Source: Desulfurispora thermophila DSM 16022 (GTDB lineage Bacteria > Bacillota > Desulfotomaculia > Desulfotomaculales > Desulfurisporaceae). From it: 64,000 bases of DNA. Location: the NCBI RefSeq assembly GCF_000376385.1, contig NZ_AQWN01000003.1:124001-188000 (forward strand), written 5' to 3'. Positions 59,797 to 64,000 of this stretch are shown here, in pieces. Within the stretch, counting starts at the first letter, position 1. Each line of letters opens with the position of its first letter. The position numbers were made by a program, and so were the translations under genes. The notes beneath the pieces are model-generated. The model ran no database searches and was not told the DNA's origin. It saw nothing but the letters and a program-made list of their open reading frames with translations.

Positions 59797-60978
59797 GTGC
59801 GAGAAGTAGTCATTGTTAGCGCCGTGCGCACGGCGGTGGGGAAATTTGGCGGTACGCTGACCGGAGTGCCCGCGGTGGACCTGGGCGCGCTGGTCATTGC
59901 CGAAGCGGTAAAGAGGGCCGGTATCGCGGTCGAGCAGGTGGACGAAGTGATCATGGGTAATGTGCTGCAGGCCGGCCTGGGGCAAAACCCGGCCCGCCAG
60001 GCGGCCATCAAGGGGGGCATCCCGCAGGAAGTGCCGGCCTGGACGGTGAACATCGTCTGCGGTTCCGGCCTGAAAGCGGTCAGCCTGGCCGCTCAGCAGA
60101 TCATGTGCGGAGAGGCCGACATCGTGGTGGCCGGCGGCATGGAGAACATGAGCGCCACCCCCTATGTGGTGGACAAAGCCCGCTGGGGTTACCGCATGGG
60201 AGACGGCAAGCTGGTGGATGCCATGATCAAGGACGGCCTGTGGTGTGCTTTCAACAACTACCACATGGGGATTACGGCGGAGAATATTGCCGAGCGTTAC
60301 GGCATCACCCGGGAGGAGCAGGATCGTCTGGCACTGGCCAGCCAGGAGAAGGCCATTGCCGCCATTGATGCGGGCCGCTTTAAAGAGGAGATTGTGCCCG
60401 TGCCCATTCCCCAAAAGAAAGGCGAGCCGCTTTTATTTGAAGTGGACGAGTTTCCGCGCCGCGGCACCAGTCTGGAGGCCCTGGCCAAACTGCCGCCCGC
60501 CTTTAAAAAGGACGGCACGGTCACGGCCGGCAACGCTTCGGGCATCAATGACGGTGCGGCCGCCTGTGTGGTCATGTCGGCCGACAAAGCGCGGGAACTG
60601 GGCGTGAAGCCCCTGTTTGTTATCCGCAGTTCGGCCACGGCCGGGGTGGATCCCGCCGTGATGGGCCTGGGTCCCATACCGGCTACCCGCAAGGCCCTGC
60701 AAAAGGCCGGCTTGACGGTGGCCGACCTGGACCTAATTGAAGCCAACGAGGCCTTTGCTGCCCAGGCCTGCGCCGTGATCAAGGAGCTGGAACTGCCCCT
60801 GGAAAAGGTCAATGTCAACGGCGGGGCAGTGGCCATCGGTCACCCCATCGGCGCCAGCGGGGCGCGGATCCTGGTCACCCTGCTCTATGAAATGAAGCGG
60901 CGCGGCAGCCACCTGGGACTGGCCACACTTTGCATTGGCGGCGGACAGGGTTGCGCTATGGTTGTGGAAAGTATTTAA
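59797..60978 (+). CDS. thlA: Acetyl-CoA acetyltransferase (thiolase)
   Basis: The 393-residue thiolase cleaves 3-ketoacyl-CoA with CoA, or condenses two acetyl-CoA. [11 protein letters not shown] holds the nucleophilic Cys, [11 protein letters not shown] the His, and [11 protein letters not shown] the second catalytic Cys. GTG at 59797 is preferred because AAAGGGGA lies 8 bp upstream and gives the usual length; an in-frame TTG at 59767 lies earlier. It starts the last part of the beta-oxidation run, with the dehydrogenase gene following. Confidence 0.95.
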   Translation: MREVVIVSAVRTAVGKFGGTLTGVPAVDLGALVIAEAVKRAGIAVEQVDEVIMGNVLQAGLGQNPARQAAIKGGIPQEVPAWTVNIVCGSGLKAVSLAAQQIMCGEADIVVAGGMENMSATPYVVDKARWGYRMGDGKLVDAMIKDGLWCAFNNYHMGITAENIAERYGITREEQDRLALASQEKAIAAIDAGRFKEEIVPVPIPQKKGEPLLFEVDEFPRRGTSLEALAKLPPAFKKDGTVTAGNASGINDGAAACVVMSADKARELGVKPLFVIRSSATAGVDPAVMGLGPIPATRKALQKAGLTVADLDLIEANEAFAAQACAVIKELELPLEKVNVNGGAVAIGHPIGASGARILVTLLYEMKRRGSHLGLATLCIGGGQGCAMVVESI

Positions 60979-61018
60979 TAATCTTAAATATATAGAATAT
61001 TCAGGAGGTTGACTCTTG

Positions 61019-61870
61019 ATGGATATTAAAAAGATCATGGTTGTGGGTGCCGGTCAAATGGGTTCGGGCATCGCGCAAGTGGCCGCTGCGGCTGGCTTTG
61101 CCGTGGTGCTGAACGATATCAAAGACGAATTTGTGCAGCGCGGGCTGGGGATAATCAACAAAAACCTGAGCCGCGATGTGCAAAAGGGACGCCTGGATGA
61201 AGGGCAAAAGGCTGAGATTCTGGCCCGGTTGACTCCTTCCACCAGCTTGAGCGATGCTGCGGATTGCGACCTGGTGATTGAGGCCGCCATAGAGAATATG
61301 GACATCAAGAGCAAGATCTTCAAGGATCTGGACCAGATCTGCCCGGCCCATACCATTCTGGCCACCAACACCTCTTCCCTGCCCATCACGGAAATCGCCG
61401 CCGTGACCAAACGGCCGGAGAAAGTGATCGGCATGCACTTCATGAATCCGGTGCCCGTGATGAAGCTGGTGGAAGTGATCCGCGGCCTGGCCACTTCCGA
61501 CGAAACATATGAAATTATCAAGACCATGAGCGAGAAGATGGGCAAGGTGCCGGTGGAGGTCAACGATGCTCCCGGCTTTGTCTCCAACCGGGTGCTGCTG
61601 CCCATGATCAACGAGGCCATCTATTGCGTGTACGAGGGCATTGCCACGCCCGAGGCGGTTGACCAGGTGATGAAGCTGGGCATGAACCACCCCATGGGTC
61701 CGCTGGCCCTGGCCGACCTGATTGGTCTGGACACCTGCCTGTACATCATGGAAGTGCTGCACAAGGGCCTGGGCGACAGCAAGTACCGGCCCTGCCCGCT
61801 GCTGCGCAAATATGTGGCCGCCGGCTGGCTGGGGCGCAAGACCGGGCGCGGCTTCTACAAGTACGAGTGA
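61019..61870 (+). CDS. hbd: 3-hydroxybutyryl-CoA dehydrogenase
   Basis: The 283-residue enzyme oxidises 3-hydroxyacyl-CoA with NAD(P)+. [18 protein letters not shown] is the nucleotide-binding loop, [15 protein letters not shown] carries the catalytic His, and [15 protein letters not shown] the substrate side. ATG at 61019 is 10 bp after AGGAGG; a TTG three bases earlier is also possible. It lies 40 bp after the thiolase gene. Confidence 0.95.
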   Translation: MDIKKIMVVGAGQMGSGIAQVAAAAGFAVVLNDIKDEFVQRGLGIINKNLSRDVQKGRLDEGQKAEILARLTPSTSLSDAADCDLVIEAAIENMDIKSKIFKDLDQICPAHTILATNTSSLPITEIAAVTKRPEKVIGMHFMNPVPVMKLVEVIRGLATSDETYEIIKTMSEKMGKVPVEVNDAPGFVSNRVLLPMINEAIYCVYEGIATPEAVDQVMKLGMNHPMGPLALADLIGLDTCLYIMEVLHKGLGDSKYRPCPLLRKYVAAGWLGRKTGRGFYKYE

Positions 61871-61893
61871 TTTGTTGACGGGGAGGTTTTAAT

Positions 61894-62676
61894 GTGGCCT
61901 GGGAAAACATCCTGCTGGAGATTGAAGACGGCATTGCCGTGGTTACCATCAACCGGCCCAAGGTTTTAAACGCCTTGAACGCCGCCGTCCTGGCCGAATT
62001 GGACGCCGCCATGGATCAGCTGGCGGCCGACGACCAGGTGCGGGTGATCATCATCACCGGCGCGGGCGAGAAGTCCTTTGTGGCCGGTGCCGACATCGCC
62101 TTTATGAGCCAGCTTAGCCCCATGGAAGCCAAGCAATTTGCCCGCAAGGGGCAGCAGGTTTTCAGCAAAATTGAAAACCTGCCCAAGCCCGTGATCGCCG
62201 CCATTAACGGCTTTGCCCTGGGTGGTGGCAACGAGCTGGCCATGGCCTGCGACATCCGCATTGCCAGCGAAAAAGCCAAATTCGGCCAGCCCGAAGTCAA
62301 CCTGGGCCTGATTGCCGGCTTTGGCGGCACCCAGCGCCTGACCCGCCTGGTCAACCCGGGTATGGCCAAGGAGATCCTCTTCACGGCCGATATGTACGAC
62401 GCGGAGACCGCCCTCAAAATCGGGCTGGTCAACCACGTGGTGCCGGCGGAAGAGTTGATGAACTTCTGCAAGAGCATGGCCAAGCGCATTGCCGCCCGCG
62501 GCCCCATTGCCGTGCGGTTGAGCAAGGAAGCCGTGAACGACGGCCTGGAGATGGATCTGGAAAAGGCCTTCATCCACGAGGCCGATCTGTTTGGCCTGGT
62601 CTTCACCACGCAGGACCGGGCGGAGGGCATCGATGCCTTCTTGAACAAGCGCAAGCCCGAGTTCAAGAATAAGTAA
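61894..62676 (+). CDS. crt: Enoyl-CoA hydratase (crotonase)
   Basis: The 260-residue crotonase-fold enzyme hydrates 2-enoyl-CoA. SFVAGADIAFM and FALGGGNELAMACD form the oxyanion hole, with the two catalytic Glu in NELAMAC and PEVNLGLI. GTG at 61894 follows GGGAGG. It lies 23 bp after hbd and completes the beta-oxidation enzyme set. A terminator follows at 62749. Confidence 0.95.
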   Translation: MAWENILLEIEDGIAVVTINRPKVLNALNAAVLAELDAAMDQLAADDQVRVIIITGAGEKSFVAGADIAFMSQLSPMEAKQFARKGQQVFSKIENLPKPVIAAINGFALGGGNELAMACDIRIASEKAKFGQPEVNLGLIAGFGGTQRLTRLVNPGMAKEILFTADMYDAETALKIGLVNHVVPAEELMNFCKSMAKRIAARGPIAVRLSKEAVNDGLEMDLEKAFIHEADLFGLVFTTQDRAEGIDAFLNKRKPEFKNK

Positions 62677-62748
62677 AGGCGATTTTGCCCGAAAGCAAGT
62701 CTGGATGTGTTGCCTTTAAAGGGATTTGAGCGGGGGTTGAGGAATAAT

Positions 62749-62781
62749 AAAAAGCAGGTCTCGTCCGGGACCTGCTTTTTT
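62749..62781 (+). terminator. Intrinsic terminator after the crotonase gene
   Basis: AAAAAGCAGGTC and GACCTGCTTTTTT around an 8-base loop. It ends the beta-oxidation transcript. Confidence 0.93.
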
Positions 62782-62861
62782 CCAGGAGAAAGATAAATAG
62801 AGAATATTGAGAATATTGAAAACTATTGTTGGCACGAGCGTGTGAAAAGGGGGTTTTGTAT

Positions 62862-64000
62862 ATGCTGACAGTGCCCCGGGAGGAAATAACCGCCCGCTGG
62901 CAGGGACTGCAGGCCGCGCTGGGCGGGGCCGGAATGGCCGGCGCCCTGCTCTGGCAGGGTGCCGATCTCTACTACTACACCGGCGTTTTCCAGCAGGGCG
63001 TGCTCTGGGTGCCCGCTGCCGGCCAGCCGGTGTTCTGTGTACGGCGCAGCTATGAAGAGGCAGCCCGCTACGCCCAGCTGGACCAGGTGGTGCGGATAAA
63101 CAGTTACAAGCAGCTGTCCGAGGTGCTCCAGTCCTGCGGCTATACGCTGGACGGGGTGATCGGGCTGGAGTACGATGTTTTACCCGTGCAATATTATGAA
63201 ATGCTGCGGCAGCTTTTCCCGGCCGCCCGCTGGCAAAATGTGTCCCATCTGATCCGGCAGCAGCGGGCGGTGAAATCCGCCTTCGAACTGAAGTTGATCC
63301 GGCAGGCGGCGGCCGCTCTGGATGATGCGTACTCTGCCCTGAGCGGCGAACTGCAGCCCGGGCAGGCCGAGCACCAGATCGCGGCCCGGCTGGAGCAGTT
63401 GCTGCGCCAGCGGGGTCACCAGGGCGTGGTGCGCCTGCGGGGGCTGAACAGCGAGTTCCATTACGGCTGTGTACTGGCCGGGCCCAGCGGCGGGGTGGCC
63501 AGCTATTTCGACGGCCCGCTGGGGGGCTGCGGCCTGAGCCTGGCTTACCCCATGGGGCCGGGCCGGGAGGTCTGGCAAACCGGGCAGCCCCTGATGATCG
63601 ACTATGTGGCCTGTCTGGAGGGGTATTGCGTGGACATGTCCCGCGTCTTTGTGGCCGGCCAGCTGCCGCCCCTGCTGGAAAAGGCACACCAGGTGGCGCT
63701 GGAAATTGAACAGGCCATAGTGGAAAGCGTCCGGCCGGGGCGGCCGGCCGAGGAAGCCCACCTGTTGGCCCTGACCATGGCTGAAAAGGCGGGGCTGGCC
63801 GAGCATTTCATGGGGCACGGCAGCCCGGTGGGCTTCATCGGCCACGGCGTGGGGCTGGAACTGAACGAACTGCCCGTGCTGGCCCGGGGCATCAAAGCGC
63901 TCCTTGTAGCCGGTATGGTCATCGCCGTGGAGCCCAAATTCATCTTCCCCGGCCTGGGTGCGGTGGGCACCGAGAGCACCTACCTGCTCACCGAGCACAA
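62862..64000 (+). CDS. M24 aminopeptidase (Xaa-Pro type), partial at right edge
   Basis: The frame is open from ATG at 62862 to the window end (379 codons visible). The metal ligands expected of M24 peptidases are all visible: Asp in MIDYVACLEG, Asp in CVDMSRV, His in GHGVGLELNE, Glu in IAVEPKFIF and Glu in GTESTYLL. So this protein should be catalytic, unlike the relative at 208. GC content is high as in region D. An AAAAGGGGG stretch lies 12 bp before the ATG. The stop codon is beyond the window. Confidence 0.88.
   Translation, partial: MLTVPREEITARWQGLQAALGGAGMAGALLWQGADLYYYTGVFQQGVLWVPAAGQPVFCVRRSYEEAARYAQLDQVVRINSYKQLSEVLQSCGYTLDGVIGLEYDVLPVQYYEMLRQLFPAARWQNVSHLIRQQRAVKSAFELKLIRQAAAALDDAYSALSGELQPGQAEHQIAARLEQLLRQRGHQGVVRLRGLNSEFHYGCVLAGPSGGVASYFDGPLGGCGLSLAYPMGPGREVWQTGQPLMIDYVACLEGYCVDMSRVFVAGQLPPLLEKAHQVALEIEQAIVESVRPGRPAEEAHLLALTMAEKAGLAEHFMGHGSPVGFIGHGVGLELNELPVLARGIKALLVAGMVIAVEPKFIFPGLGAVGTESTYLLTEH

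Noticed and set aside
62829-62846. Sigma-54 promoter before the right-edge M24 gene (TTGGCACG present)
   Set aside because: The -24 box is perfect but the -12 position reads TGTG instead of TTGC, and it would start transcription at or beyond the ribosome binding site.

Overview
The window looks like chromosomal DNA of an anaerobic, endospore-forming Firmicute of the Desulfotomaculum/Pelotomaculum type (Peptococcaceae). This is inferred from the gene content: a SpoVB-like flippase, tungsten/molybdenum aldehyde:ferredoxin oxidoreductases, many ferredoxins, the B12-dependent methylmalonyl-CoA mutase set, a 2-hydroxyacyl-CoA-dehydratase-type activase, EtfAB with an HdrD-like Fe-S protein, strong AGGAGG ribosome binding sites and frequent GTG/TTG starts. 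No rRNA, tRNA or CRISPR was seen.

Region A (1-23 kb, lower GC) is a catabolic block, nearly all on the + strand. It starts with the end of an IclR-type regulator and a creatinase/M24-fold protein whose metal ligands are replaced. A ferredoxin, an unrecognised 480-residue protein and a QPRTase-like protein follow. Next comes the lower meta-cleavage trio (2-oxopent-4-enoate hydratase, 4-hydroxy-2-oxovalerate aldolase, acylating acetaldehyde dehydrogenase), which yields pyruvate and acetyl-CoA. Three iron alcohol dehydrogenases and two AORs follow, each AOR with its own MoaD-like protein; one has a ferredoxin partner and a MoCF-domain protein nearby. The block ends with a UbiD-type decarboxylase, two nucleoside-recognition (gate) membrane proteins and LarB/LarC, which make the nickel-pincer nucleotide cofactor. 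A palindrome close to GTTTGATAATATCAAAC, often with an upstream GGAATTT-N13-GAATTT element, recurs before several of these units and suggests one shared regulon.

Region B (23-32.4 kb) is accessory: a decayed group II intron maturase, a GatC-like/amidase pair, a broken methyltransferase, an alpha/beta hydrolase, an SRAP-domain (YedK/HMCES) protein with an apparent ATC start, and a two-gene McrBC-like restriction system.

Region C (32.4-48 kb, GC-rich) looks like core genome. It holds SpoVB-like, an EF-G paralogue, the minus-strand methylmalonyl-CoA mutase/MeaB/CobO group, a minus-strand operon of two HGD-like proteins with their activase and a small membrane protein, a DUF3786-like protein, a Nudix hydrolase, a solitary MinC and glycogen synthase.

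Region D (48-64 kb) is a fatty-acid beta-oxidation cluster: a sigma-54-dependent activator, two acyl-CoA dehydrogenases, two acyl-CoA ligases, EtfBA, a soluble HdrD-like Fe-S protein, thiolase, 3-hydroxyacyl-CoA dehydrogenase and crotonase. Good -24/-12 promoters precede two of the units, so the activator probably controls the pathway. The window ends inside an apparently intact M24 aminopeptidase gene.
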